Source: an uncultured bacterium
GTDB lineage: Bacteria > Fidelibacterota > Marinisomatia > Marinisomatales > UBA1611
Length of the DNA stretch: 64,000 nucleotides
Direction: 5' to 3'
Assembly (NCBI GenBank): GCA_913020665.1
Contig: CAJVZI010000001.1
Coordinates: 26,604 to 90,603, forward strand
Shown: positions 45,804 through 54,294 of the stretch, piece after piece
How positions within the stretch are numbered: the stretch's first letter is position 1
How the letters are laid out: each line of letters begins with the position of its first letter
The notes under the pieces: model-generated
Told to the model about the DNA's origin: nothing
Databases searched by the model: none
The model's input: the letters and a program-made list of their open reading frames with translations, nothing else
Program-made: the position numbers and the translations under genes

Positions 45804-46547
45804 TTACTTAAGCAGGATCATTTTTTGGGACTGACTAACAACCCCATCTATCATTAATCGATAGATATAGGTACCTCCACTTACAGGCAAACCAAGATCG
45901 TTATTCCCATCCCAAAAGTGTCTAGTGATACCTGAAACGATCTTACCGTCATGCAAGGTGCGAACTACTTGTCCCTTTATGTTAAAGATCGCCAGACTGC
46001 CTTTAGTGTCCCTATCAACAGAGATATTAATATTTGTTGATGGGTTAAAAGGGTTTGGAAAATTTTGGCTAAGTTTAACCACGCAAGGAATTAAACTGGA
46101 TGTCCTTAACAGATCAATATCCAACCTGATCTGGTGAAATGTGGTTCCGTCACTTGATACATATTCTGCTACAAATGATTCCTCTGACCACTCTGTTAAT
46201 TCATAGACCAATTCTTCGAATCCTAACACCCCAAGCGGAGTTATGAATCGCCTCAAAAAAATGACCTGTGTATACTCTTTATCAAAACCAAAATAATGAT
46301 ATGCCCAATCAAGGTCCTCATTATAGAGAAAATCGCAGGATGACGTATATATATGAAAGCCATCTCGGTCACCACCCTCACTCACTACCAGTGATATATT
46401 ACGATTATCATATGTCAAATTGGGTGAATCTAGTAGTTCTAAACCGGTCCAATGACCTAAAAAGTTAGAAAGACCCTGGCCATTAGCTATATTGATTAGC
46501 ATAAGGAGCAAGAACAGTGATATTTTATAGAGTTTTAGGTTAGCCAT
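45804..46547 (-). CDS. small T9SS-tailed secreted protein
   Basis: 247 residues with a signal peptide (KISLFLLLMLINIANG). The first ~150 residues are a beta-rich domain I do not recognise ('FLGHWTGLELLDSPNLTYDNRNISLVV', lipocalin-like in feel). The last ~85 are a clear T9SS domain (LSQNFPNPFNPSTNINI ... LAIFNIKGQVVRTLHDGK ... SGGTYIYRLMI ... KMILLK). It lies 38 bp upstream of the M6 protease start with no terminator visible, so they may share a transcript. Lipocalin or calycin fold is a guess. Confidence 0.7.
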   Translation of the reverse strand: MANLKLYKISLFLLLMLINIANGQGLSNFLGHWTGLELLDSPNLTYDNRNISLVVSEGGDRDGFHIYTSSCDFLYNEDLDWAYHYFGFDKEYTQVIFLRRFITPLGVLGFEELVYELTEWSEESFVAEYVSSDGTTFHQIRLDIDLLRTSSLIPCVVKLSQNFPNPFNPSTNINISVDRDTKGSLAIFNIKGQVVRTLHDGKIVSGITRHFWDGNNDLGLPVSGGTYIYRLMIDGVVSQSQKMILLK

Positions 46548-46586
46548 GTCTATAACAATCCATAGGCTAAATATACATCCTTGGAG

Positions 46587-46622
46587 AGCATTAAGGGAAC
46601 CTTGTTTAGAGCCCCTTGTGCT
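46587..46622 (-). repeat. interrupted inverted repeat after the beta-helix gene
   Basis: The plus strand reads AGCA-TT-AAGGG, a 15-base spacer, then CCCTT-G-TGCT. This gives two paired blocks (4 and 5 bp) around a small internal loop, just past the stop at 46631. No T-run follows on the minus strand, so it is a transcript-end hairpin at best. Confidence 0.3.
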
Positions 46623-46630
46623 TCAAATCA

Positions 46631-49312
46631 CTATTTTAATAGGATCATTTTATTCTTTGTGATATTTGATAATGTTGATAAGTGATAAAAATAAATACCA
46701 CTTGCAACTTTCTGACCATAATTATCGCAAGAATCCCACATTACCTTGTACTCACCGGGAGTTCCAAAGCCCGATACCAAATTTTTTATGAGCTTACCAT
46801 TAATGTTATATATATTAATAGAATACTCTCCATGCTCACTTAAGGTATATATAATATTGGTAGTGGGGTTAAAAGGGTTAGGAAAATTAGTGAGTAGTTC
46901 AAATTTATCCGGTTGAACTTGAGATGGGTCTACAGCAAGAGCACCACAGGATGACTCATAGGCTCCAATTAAGCCTGATGAATCTGAGGCTGTTTGACAT
47001 ATCGATGATTCTTTTAAGTTGTATTCAAGGTTTTCAGGAGAGCAAAATTCAGGGTCTTCATTGATAATGCCTCCATCGGTGGTAAATACCAAATTTGAAA
47101 GATCAGTAAAAATACTCTCACCTCCATCTATATCTGAGTAGCTAACATCGATATAAGTTAGCCCGCTAGACTCGGGTGCATATAGAAGTGTTCCATTATT
47201 ACCCCAAACTATAGAATTTTTTATTGTTACTGCAGAGCTGTAGAGTGCCATAGCCGAACCAACACCTGATGTATTGCCTGCAAATGTGGTTTGATCTAGG
47301 TCAATGGATGCCTGATAAGCAACAATTCCGCCGCCATAATCGTAGCCATTGTTTTGTTCAAAGGATGTCCATTCTATGGTACCTATCCCACCGCTCTGAT
47401 AAAGTCCTGCACCTTCAATAAAGGCTTCATTGTTCTTTATTGCACTATGGTGCATAGTAGGCTCTGCATTCTCAAAATACAATCCTCCCCCCCAATATGC
47501 GATATTATTCTCTACCACGACACCATCAAAAAATGGAGAACCTTCTGTAACATATATTCCGCCGCCCAGATTACCCCCATTATTCCTTACCGTTATATCC
47601 TTTAAAATAGGATCTGCTCCGGCAATATAGATACCCCCTCCGATCTCAGCTGTATTATTTTCTACAACGATCTTCTCAAGTGTTGGAGATGAATTTATTA
47701 TAGCTATACCGCCACCATATGGATGAGAACCACCGCGAAATGAAATACCCCTTATGGTTGCATTATTATTTGATGATTGATCCAATAATAAACAGCTCCC
47801 TCCAACAGGGCCTGGAGCAAAATAGGTCTCTAATATAAAACTTGGGTCATCTTCATTAAATGCTCTTGACTCTAGGACGATGGTCTTAGACTCAAAATCA
47901 ATAGGTTCTGTATATATACCAGGGTTCAGCCTGATCGTATCGCCATCCACTGAAGAGGTCACAGCCCTGGCAATGGTCTCAAAGGGTGCTTCGAGACTTC
48001 CATCATTTGAATTATCACCATTTGAATCAACATACCATACAGGCCCCAGATTAACCGGACCACAACCTGCTCCAAAGCATCCGATCAATGCTCCCGCTGC
48101 TCCACCACCAATACAGGATGAATTCTCTCTAACATAGTAGTTTCCATCAGAGCTATTACAAAAATAGGGTTCTTCATCTAGGTTGCCAGTTCCCCAGTTC
48201 AGCTCTCCGTTATCATTGATCTCGATACCATCTTCTCCATTTTCAATAATACTATATATCACACCTAATTCTACTTCTGTGCCTTCAGACCTGAAGTATA
48301 TCTGAGGGGAATCATTTCCCCAGACAACAGTATTTAGCAAGTTAACGTCCGAATTATCCCTCATGTATATGCCATTACCATAGAGCCCTGCAGAATTATT
48401 TGCCATGGTCAGGTTTGTAAAATCAACCGTTGAATTATTTCTGATATAGGCACCAGCTCCAGAGCTAGACACATTATCAGCAATAAGCGAGAAAGAAAAT
48501 TGCGGATCGGCATTATTAACATAGAGCCCGCCACCCAAACCTTCTGCCTCATTGTCAATTATCTGGACCTGGTCTGCTTGGAGATCCGCATCATCTTTTA
48601 AGGTAATTCCACCTCCAGAATTATTAGCGGTGTTCTGATTAAAGATAACATTTTGCATAATGGGACTTGATTCGTTTCGCAGATAGCAACCCGCTCCATA
48701 TTCAGCTATATTTTCAAAAAAAGTACAGTCATAGAATTCTGGGCTGGAACTGACTCTAGAATATAAACCACCCCCAACATCATCTGTTTCATTTCCATTG
48801 ATGATACAACCGTAAAACCTTGGAGATGCATTATAGCAAAATATTCCACCTCCACCGCCTTCATTCGCAATATTATCTTGGATGATACAGTCCCTTATAA
48901 CAGGGTCGCTGCCTTCACAATATATGCCTCCACCATATGTATAAAATGAACCATTATCATCTGGATCCTCATCATTACCTGTCCCATTTTGGATAGTGAA
49001 TCCTTGAAGAATGCTTTGATCGGTCTCACTATTAGAGAATGTAACAACACTACCATTTTCTTGGGCATCAATGATCGTTGCTCCGATCAATAAAGAATCA
49101 TTCTCGATTAAATAAAGAGATGATACCAAAATAGCTTTGCCCTCAAAATTGATCGATTCAGGATAAAATCCAGGACTGACAAGAATTGAGTCACCATCAC
49201 TAGAAACGTTTATTGCTTCCTGTATGGTAGGCTGTTCATCTGGTACATAAATGGTATCTGCCATTATAAATGAACCTGTTATCAGGATGAATCTGTATAT
49301 TCTATTCCGCAT
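46631..49312 (-). CDS. duplicated right-handed beta-helix protein with T9SS tail
   Basis: 893 residues with a signal peptide (IYRFILITGSFIMA). Two parallel beta-helix halves are visible. The first opens 'VPDEQPTIQEAINVSSDGDSILVSPGFYPESI' and ends with 'EPYFCNSSDGNYYV'. The second (from ~425) opens 'WYVDSNGDNSNDGSLEAPF ... DGDTIRLNPGIYTEPIDFESK' and ends with 'DPEFCSPENLEYNL'. Between are rungs such as 'ENNTAEIGGGIYI' and 'NIAEYGAGCYLRN', the Gly-Gly-Gly-Ile/Leu-Tyr pattern of pectate-lyase-like helices and Chlamydia-Pmp-like repeats. The T9SS tail is 'LLTNFPNPFNPTTNIIY ... SCDNYGQKVASGIYFYHL'. No catalytic site is recognised; adhesin or polysaccharide binder. Confidence 0.8.
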   Translation of the reverse strand: MRNRIYRFILITGSFIMADTIYVPDEQPTIQEAINVSSDGDSILVSPGFYPESINFEGKAILVSSLYLIENDSLLIGATIIDAQENGSVVTFSNSETDQSILQGFTIQNGTGNDEDPDDNGSFYTYGGGIYCEGSDPVIRDCIIQDNIANEGGGGGIFCYNASPRFYGCIINGNETDDVGGGLYSRVSSSPEFYDCTFFENIAEYGAGCYLRNESSPIMQNVIFNQNTANNSGGGITLKDDADLQADQVQIIDNEAEGLGGGLYVNNADPQFSFSLIADNVSSSGAGAYIRNNSTVDFTNLTMANNSAGLYGNGIYMRDNSDVNLLNTVVWGNDSPQIYFRSEGTEVELGVIYSIIENGEDGIEINDNGELNWGTGNLDEEPYFCNSSDGNYYVRENSSCIGGGAAGALIGCFGAGCGPVNLGPVWYVDSNGDNSNDGSLEAPFETIARAVTSSVDGDTIRLNPGIYTEPIDFESKTIVLESRAFNEDDPSFILETYFAPGPVGGSCLLLDQSSNNNATIRGISFRGGSHPYGGGIAIINSSPTLEKIVVENNTAEIGGGIYIAGADPILKDITVRNNGGNLGGGIYVTEGSPFFDGVVVENNIAYWGGGLYFENAEPTMHHSAIKNNEAFIEGAGLYQSGGIGTIEWTSFEQNNGYDYGGGIVAYQASIDLDQTTFAGNTSGVGSAMALYSSAVTIKNSIVWGNNGTLLYAPESSGLTYIDVSYSDIDGGESIFTDLSNLVFTTDGGIINEDPEFCSPENLEYNLKESSICQTASDSSGLIGAYESSCGALAVDPSQVQPDKFELLTNFPNPFNPTTNIIYTLSEHGEYSINIYNINGKLIKNLVSGFGTPGEYKVMWDSCDNYGQKVASGIYFYHLSTLSNITKNKMILLK

Positions 49313-49393
49313 ATATAAATATTATTAGGGGGGCAAAATTATAATTAAAAATTGTGGAATTCAGGGTGAAGTTCACTATATCCTATATTAATT

Positions 49394-49422
49394 TCCTGCC
49401 CTTCATAACGATGATATATAAT
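49394..49422 (+). promoter_or_regulatory. possible pntAA promoter, near-leaderless
   Basis: A TATAAT box at 49417-49422 lies only 10 bases before the pntAA ATG (49433), and no ribosome site precedes that ATG. A transcript starting at the usual distance would have almost no 5' leader. The -35 region (TTTCCTG around 49394) is poor. Confidence 0.3.
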
Positions 49423-49432
49423 ACCAACGTCT

Positions 49433-50566
49433 ATGTACCTAGCTATACCTAAAGAAGATATCAATAACGAGTCTCGCGTAGCGGCCACACCAGGAACGGT
49501 GAAAGAGTTGATCAGTGCTGGACTAGATGTGTATGTGGAAACAGAAGCTGGGTCAAAATCATATATTAGTGACAAAGAGTATGAAGAGGCTGGAGCGAAT
49601 ATTATAGGCTCAGGGAATGAGATCCTATCGCAAGCAGATATAATTATAAAAGTTCTACCCCCTTCTGTTGAGCAGGTATCACAGATAAAACCAAATGCGA
49701 TCGTTATTTCACTATGCCAAACAACCAGAGAGTTAGATATTGTTAAGGCGATGAGAGATAGGTCTTTGACAAGTTTATCAATGCATCTCGTGCCAAGAAC
49801 AACGCTAGCTCAAAAAATGGATGCACTTTCATCACAGGCAAATATCGCTGGATATAAAGCAGTCTTAATGGCAGCTAGTAAGCTTAGCGTATATATGCCA
49901 CTGCTTATGACCGCAGCGGGAACGATCAGACCAGCAAAAGTTCTTATTTTAGGTGCCGGAGTAGCAGGTCTTCAAGCGATTGCGACTGCTAAACGCTTAG
50001 GAGCACATGTTGAGGCATTTGATGTCCGCCCTGTTGTCAAAGAGCAGGTTGAATCGCTAGGTGCAAAATTTATTGAGGTCGATTCCAGCGGTGATGAAGG
50101 AGTCGGTGAGGGTGGTTATGCCAAAGAGACCTCTGATGATTATAAACAACGACAGCAGCAATTGATCCATGAGCACATCAGTAAAGCAGATGTAGTGATA
50201 ACCACTGCGTTAATTCCAGGAAAACCCGCACCCATACTTATACCCACTTCTATGGTTGATGCTATGAAACCAGGATCGATCGTAATGGATCTCGCCTCTG
50301 AGAATGGAGGCAATTGTGAACTCACGCAAAAAGATGAGGTCATAGATTATAATGGTGTTACTATTGATGGGACATCAAATATTCCTGGAACCATGCCGGT
50401 CCATGCAAGTGAATTATATGCGAAAAATATTACAGCGCTGTTAACGTATATGATCAAAGATGGGCAGTTGGATCTAGACCTCGAGGACGAGATCATATCT
50501 GGGTCAATGTATACTCATAATGGTGAAATAACACATGAACAAACCAAAGATGCTTTAACTGGATAA
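49433..50566 (+). CDS. pntAA: NAD(P) transhydrogenase subunit alpha 1 (PntAA)
   Basis: 377 residues, matching the soluble domain I subunit of the split, Rhodospirillum-type enzyme. It binds NAD(H) and passes hydride to NADP at domain III, coupled to proton entry. Visible features: N-terminal 'YLAIPKEDINNESRVAATPGTVKELISAGLDVYVE', the 'RTTLAQKMDALSSQANIAGYKAV' block (RQD-loop region), and the dinucleotide fold 'ILGAGVAGLQAIATAKRLGAHVEAFDVRP'. 'DVVITTALIPGKPAP' and 'GSIVMDLASENGGNCE' are also conserved. The next gene starts 2 bp later. It is transcribed away from the beta-helix gene across 120 bp. Confidence 0.97.
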   Translation: MYLAIPKEDINNESRVAATPGTVKELISAGLDVYVETEAGSKSYISDKEYEEAGANIIGSGNEILSQADIIIKVLPPSVEQVSQIKPNAIVISLCQTTRELDIVKAMRDRSLTSLSMHLVPRTTLAQKMDALSSQANIAGYKAVLMAASKLSVYMPLLMTAAGTIRPAKVLILGAGVAGLQAIATAKRLGAHVEAFDVRPVVKEQVESLGAKFIEVDSSGDEGVGEGGYAKETSDDYKQRQQQLIHEHISKADVVITTALIPGKPAPILIPTSMVDAMKPGSIVMDLASENGGNCELTQKDEVIDYNGVTIDGTSNIPGTMPVHASELYAKNITALLTYMIKDGQLDLDLEDEIISGSMYTHNGEITHEQTKDALTG

Positions 50567-50568
50567 AT

Positions 50569-50838
50569 ATGGATATAAATATACTCACTGTTTTCATTCT
50601 CGCGATCTTTGTCGGTTTTGAGATCATTACCAAGGTTCCACCCACGCTTCATACACCACTAATGAGTGGGTCTAATGCTATATCAGGAATCGCGGTCGTT
50701 GGTGCGATCATCTCCACAAAGATCGATGGTGGAGTTGGTACATACCTTGGTCTTATTGCTGTGGTCTTTGCGACAATCAATGTAGTTGGTGGTTTTATGG
50801 TCACGGATAGAATGCTAAAAATGTTCAAGCGGAAATAA
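50569..50838 (+). CDS. pntAB: NAD(P) transhydrogenase subunit alpha 2 (PntAB)
   Basis: 89 residues, the small membrane subunit of the three-subunit enzyme. Three membrane helices are visible (ILTVFILAIFVGFEIITKV; ISGIAVVGAIIST; GTYLGLIAVVFATINVVGGFMVTDRML). 'VPPTLHTPLMSGSNAISGI' is the conserved PntAB signature. With PntB it forms the proton channel (domain II). It is spaced 2 bp after pntAA and 8 bp before pntB. Confidence 0.97.
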   Translation: MDINILTVFILAIFVGFEIITKVPPTLHTPLMSGSNAISGIAVVGAIISTKIDGGVGTYLGLIAVVFATINVVGGFMVTDRMLKMFKRK

Positions 50839-50846
50839 CGTACTAC

Positions 50847-52217
50847 ATGGCTTATTCTAATATATTCTACGTTCTAGCAGCTGTCCTATTTATTCTAGGG
50901 ATAAAGAAATTAAGCCATCCTAAAACAGCTCGGAATGGCAACTTTATCGCTGCCTCTGGCATGCTGATAGCCATACTAGCTACTCTCCTATCTTACGGTG
51001 CAATAGACCTTCAAATGATATTCATAGGAATGATCATCGGATCGATAATTGGTGCAACATTTGCTCTTAAAGTAGAGATGACACAAATGCCCCAAATGGT
51101 AGCAATTTTCAATGGGTTTGGTGGTAGTGCTTCAGCTCTTGTCGCCGCTGCTGAGTTTCTTAAGACAGGAGATGCAACAACATTCACATATAGTACAATA
51201 GTTATATCTATTTTTGTAGGGACCCTCACATTCACAGGAAGCTTTATTGCATTTGGGAAACTACAAGGATTTATCAGTGGACAACCGATCGTATTCCCTG
51301 GGCAACAATTAATAAATGCTTTGTTTGCATTGGCTCTCTTAGCAACGGGTTTCTTTATCGTCCAAGAGCCTAACCAAATGAACTACTTTTACGGTGTCAT
51401 TATTATCTCTGCGATCCTTGGCATTACACTTACCATACCGATCGGTGGTGCTGATATGCCAGTTGTCATATCTTTATTGAATTCTTACTCTGGCGTCGCT
51501 GCAGCAGCGACCGGATTTGTTCTCATGAATAATGGCTTGATCATTTCTGGAGCTTTAGTTGGCGCCTCTGGACTGATACTGACAAATATAATGTGTAAGG
51601 GGATGAATCGTTCTTTGGCGAATGTGATATTTGGCGCAGTTGGTCTTGAACAAGAATCATCTCAAGGTGGGTCAGAAAAACAGGTCACAATAAAAAGCTA
51701 TTCAACGGAAGAAGCTGCCATGATCTTTGATGCTGCAGAAAAAATAATTGTTGTACCAGGCTATGGACTAGCCGTTGCTCAAGCACAGCATGCTGTTAGA
51801 GAGGTTGCCGAATTTCTAGAGGGTAAAGATAAACAGGTGCTCTACGCCATTCATCCTGTAGCAGGGAGAATGCCTGGACATATGAACGTACTATTGGCAG
51901 AAGCCAATATTCCATATGAACAACTTAAAGACCTTGATGAGATCAATCCTGAATTTGAGGACTGCGATGTTGCTCTGGTACTAGGAGCGAATGATGTGGT
52001 CAACCCTGCAGCAAGGCATGACACCTCATCTCCTATCTATGGAATGCCTATTCTTGATGTAGATAAATCTAGAACGGTAATTATCAATAAAAGAACTATG
52101 AATACTGGTTTCGCTGGTATTCAAAATGAACTTTTTGGTTTTGATAATTCAATAATGGTATTTGGTGACGCGAAAGATATGCTACAACAGCTACTTAAAG
52201 ATCTAAAAGAGCTGTAA
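50847..52217 (+). CDS. pntB: NAD(P) transhydrogenase subunit beta (PntB)
   Basis: 456 residues, typical of PntB (~462). About nine membrane helices come first, including 'GGSASALVAAAEF' and 'IGGADMPVVISLLNSYSGVAAAATGFVL'. The NADP-binding domain III (from ~285) follows, with 'VPGYGLAVAQAQHAVREVAEFL', 'AIHPVAGRMPGHMNVLLAEANIPYEQL', 'VALVLGANDVVNPAAR' and 'INKRTMNTGFAGIQNELFG'. All family blocks are intact. It ends 21 bp from the convergent TerB-like gene, and only a weak inverted repeat lies between. Confidence 0.97.
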   Translation: MAYSNIFYVLAAVLFILGIKKLSHPKTARNGNFIAASGMLIAILATLLSYGAIDLQMIFIGMIIGSIIGATFALKVEMTQMPQMVAIFNGFGGSASALVAAAEFLKTGDATTFTYSTIVISIFVGTLTFTGSFIAFGKLQGFISGQPIVFPGQQLINALFALALLATGFFIVQEPNQMNYFYGVIIISAILGITLTIPIGGADMPVVISLLNSYSGVAAAATGFVLMNNGLIISGALVGASGLILTNIMCKGMNRSLANVIFGAVGLEQESSQGGSEKQVTIKSYSTEEAAMIFDAAEKIIVVPGYGLAVAQAQHAVREVAEFLEGKDKQVLYAIHPVAGRMPGHMNVLLAEANIPYEQLKDLDEINPEFEDCDVALVLGANDVVNPAARHDTSSPIYGMPILDVDKSRTVIINKRTMNTGFAGIQNELFGFDNSIMVFGDAKDMLQQLLKDLKEL

Positions 52218-52238
52218 TTATTTTATAATCTAAATTAC

Positions 52239-53273
52239 TTATATCTTTTCTTTAGCGGGATCTATTTTAACTTTTGAAGAACTAGAGTATAGTCCAAGAG
52301 CAATATATTTTTCACAGACCGCCTCAGCATAATCCTCTGAAAAGTATTTACCGACCTTAAAGACGCGACCTCCTCTCGATTCAACGATCTCAAGTTCAGG
52401 TAATAATTCCCTTACAGCTTCCATTTGCTGATCTCCCTGTGGTACAATGCTTACCTCAAACATTTCCATCTCTCCACCTTTCTCTTGGCTTACGTAATGA
52501 GATATCATGCCTGTGAATTCTGCTACTGCCATTGCTTCCTCTTCTGTAACCTCATCATCTGCTTCGGCCATTAAATTAATTAGGTCCACAAGTCCTTCTG
52601 CTACTTCGGTATCAGGACCCTCATCTAGATATGATTGTACCAGACCCTTTAGTTCAACCAGATTAGTAACCTCTTGGGGTTTACCAGGTGTTAGATCTGG
52701 AACATCAATACCCCATTTCTCAGAAAATTGATTGATAAGATCGATCTCTTCTTGCGCGATATCATCATCAATAGCAGCTAATTTATTCAAGATATCAATG
52801 ATCTTTCTGGCGCCTTTTGGCCTGATCATATCAGATATAAGGTCACCAGATTCCTTACCCTCCAATTTTAAAGCACGTCCAAGGAGTGTAAAAAAACCAA
52901 CACCTCTATTTTTATCTACAAAGTATCCTGTACCTATCAATGTAAATACAGTTGCAAGAAAAAGAGCTATAACACTTTTTGCTGCGTTAAAATAATCATT
53001 GGTGATGATCAAAGCATTTAATAGGAATGGAAAACCAACAACAAAACCAAGCATTGCTGCAACTATTGAGATACTGTTGGCGACCTCTTCATTCTTTCTA
53101 CGCTTCCATATCTTATTGACTGTCAAATATCCTTTGATCAGAGAAAATACTAAAGCACCAGAAACTAAAAAGGTTAGCAATTTTTCAAACCATGTCATGC
53201 TCGCGCCCTCAGATGCAAAAACTGCACTGATAATGATAAAATGAGCTAATATGATTCTATAGTAAGTAGACAT
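52239..53273 (-). CDS. membrane protein with two TerB-like repeats and SPOR-like end
   Basis: 344 residues. A signal peptide or first helix (IILAHFIIISAVFA) and two to three more helices (WFEKLLTFLVSGALVFSLI; VAAMLGFVVGFPFLLNALII; SVIALFLATVFTLIGTGYF) anchor it. Residues ~155-265 hold two TerB-like helical units: 'KLAAIDDDIAQEEIDLINQFSEKWGI' and 'NLMAEADDEVTEEEAMAVAEFTGMI', with the acidic 'A..DD.....E...I..F' signature twice. The C-terminus (~275-335) 'MFEVSIVPQGDQQMEAV ... FSEDYAEAVCEKYIALGL' has the length and rhythm of a SPOR-type beta-alpha domain. The combination is not one I know by name. Two 12-bp palindromes lie just upstream. Confidence 0.6.
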   Translation of the reverse strand: MSTYYRIILAHFIIISAVFASEGASMTWFEKLLTFLVSGALVFSLIKGYLTVNKIWKRRKNEEVANSISIVAAMLGFVVGFPFLLNALIITNDYFNAAKSVIALFLATVFTLIGTGYFVDKNRGVGFFTLLGRALKLEGKESGDLISDMIRPKGARKIIDILNKLAAIDDDIAQEEIDLINQFSEKWGIDVPDLTPGKPQEVTNLVELKGLVQSYLDEGPDTEVAEGLVDLINLMAEADDEVTEEEAMAVAEFTGMISHYVSQEKGGEMEMFEVSIVPQGDQQMEAVRELLPELEIVESRGGRVFKVGKYFSEDYAEAVCEKYIALGLYSSSSKVKIDPAKEKI

Positions 53274-53282
53274 AATTTTAGT

Positions 53283-53294
53283 TATTGATCAATA
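53283..53294. promoter_or_regulatory. 12-bp palindrome upstream of the TerB-like gene
   Basis: TATTGATCAATA is a perfect palindrome 10 bases before the start of the minus-strand gene at 53273. Its place in the leader would suit an operator, but A+T-rich palindromes arise often by chance. Confidence 0.25.
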
Positions 53295-53328
53295 TTAAAG
53301 CCTGATAAAAAAACCATCGATTCATTAG

Positions 53329-53340
53329 AGATTTAAATCT
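53329..53340. promoter_or_regulatory. second 12-bp palindrome upstream of the TerB-like gene
   Basis: AGATTTAAATCT is a perfect palindrome whose centre lies 46 bp from that of the palindrome at 53283. The two differ in sequence, so they are not copies of one operator. Confidence 0.25.
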
Positions 53341-53388
53341 AATTCACCCGGAAAAAATAAAAAATACCCTTAGAAACTCAAATAGTAA

Positions 53389-53880
53389 TTATTTAGCTCT
53401 TTTTGATCCTCTGTAGATAAACCAATCATCGCTTGTGATCTCATGATAATAGTTAGCCTCTGCTAGTAATATCTTAGCAGTATTTTGCTTGACCGCAGCG
53501 ATCTCAACTCGAACTCCCTCAGCTTTAAGGTGAACAACTAATTCTACAAAGTCTGAATCGCCAGACATGATAATAATGGTGTCCACCTTTGATGCTAATT
53601 GAGTAGCTTTTATTGATAGTGGAATATCAGCAGATTTATGGCATGGAACCACTGAACCATAATAATTTTGATGTAGTCTTTCGGCAAATTTATCAGAAAT
53701 GGATTTCCCTTCTCGAAAATAGATCAGTCTGTTCAATCCCCTACCATCCAAAAGTTTAGGTATCAACTGATCAAAATTGATCATTGCCTTAGGATTTTTG
53801 GACATTTCATGAATGCTTCTTTCAATGTTGTTACCATCGCATAAAATAGCAACAGATTGATTGATCAATATATCAGACAT
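53389..53880 (-). CDS. NYN domain (LabA/DUF88) protein
   Basis: 163 residues from ATG 53880. The track start at TTG 53901 lies inside the ribosome site (AAAAAAGGAG), so ATG with an 8-base gap is better. NYN (PIN-like) ribonuclease-fold motifs: 'VAILCDGNNIERSI' (first acidic site), 'VDTIIIMSGDSDFVELVVHLKAEGVRVEIAAV' (second acidic site and LabA signature), and 'LAEANYYHEITSDDWFI' at the end. Members are thought to be RNA nucleases or RNA-binding proteins. The stop codon of the small upstream ORF nearly abuts this ATG, so the two are probably co-translated. Confidence 0.88.
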   Translation of the reverse strand: MSDILINQSVAILCDGNNIERSIHEMSKNPKAMINFDQLIPKLLDGRGLNRLIYFREGKSISDKFAERLHQNYYGSVVPCHKSADIPLSIKATQLASKVDTIIIMSGDSDFVELVVHLKAEGVRVEIAAVKQNTAKILLAEANYYHEITSDDWFIYRGSKRAK

Positions 53881-53881
53881 A

Positions 53882-54079
53882 TTACTCGCTCCTTTTTTCA
53901 ACGATCTCGTAGAACAAGCTCACTGATTCTTCTCTTTCAATATTAAACTTTCTTTTACAAAAGTGATAAACGATATCCTCAACAAAGTCCTCATATTCAT
54001 CCTTAGAGTATAGGTCTAAGATCGTCTCAAGGTATTCTTCTAGTTCGGCTCTTTGTGATTCGTTAAGTGATATGATAAT
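53882..54079 (-). CDS. small helical protein without a canonical start codon
   Basis: Not in the track, because no ATG, GTG or TTG begins it. The frame is open from the TAA at 54097-54095 to the TAA at 53882. The translation reads like a real soluble protein: 'SLNESQRAELEEYLETILDLYS', 'DEYEDFVEDIVYHFCKRKFNI', 'EREESVSLFYEIVEKRSE'. Candidate starts are ATT 54079, ATC 54076 and ATA 54073, which sit 2 to 8 bases after a GAGGG ribosome site. I give the longest of these (65 residues). The stop ends one base before the NYN gene's ATG, so coupling is likely. I recognise no family. A single-base assembly error that destroyed an ATG is an alternative. Confidence 0.5.
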   Translation of the reverse strand: MIISLNESQRAELEEYLETILDLYSKDEYEDFVEDIVYHFCKRKFNIEREESVSLFYEIVEKRSE

Positions 54080-54108
54080 TTCCCTCGCGCTAATTTAACA
54101 CTTTATTA

Positions 54109-54196
54109 GGAGAGATGGCAGAGTCTGGCTGAATGCGCTGCACTCGAAATGCAGTGTACCCTATGGGTACCGGGGGTTCGAATCCCTCTCTCTCCG
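54109..54196 (+). tRNA. tRNA-Ser (anticodon CGA)
   Basis: 88 bases with a full class II cloverleaf. The acceptor arms are GGAGAGA/TCTCTCC, the D-arm region is GCAGAGTCTGGCTGAATGC, and the anticodon stem CTGCA/TGCAG encloses loop CTCGAAA with CGA at 54145-54147. A long variable arm (GTACCCTATGGGTAC) marks Ser, and the T-arm is GGGGGTTCGAATCCCTC. The discriminator is G, as in serine tRNAs. The 3' CCA is not encoded (GCAAT follows). It reads the UCG codon. The gene is alone between divergent small ORF and lipoprotein genes. Confidence 0.97.
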
Positions 54197-54294
54197 CAAT
54201 ATTTATATTATTGAAGAATAACTGAGACATGTTGTGAATATATTTGACCCGCAATTATATTCTACATACCTAAGATGAGGTTTAAATTAATATT

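Noticed and set aside
49345-49575. 76-residue minus-strand ORF over the pntAA start
   Set aside because: It is antisense to the conserved N-terminus of PntAA and has no protein-like features.
52214-52238. GTAATT...AATTAC inverted repeat between pntB and the TerB-like gene as a terminator
   Set aside because: The stem is six A/T-rich pairs with a 13-base loop and no T-run, too weak to support.
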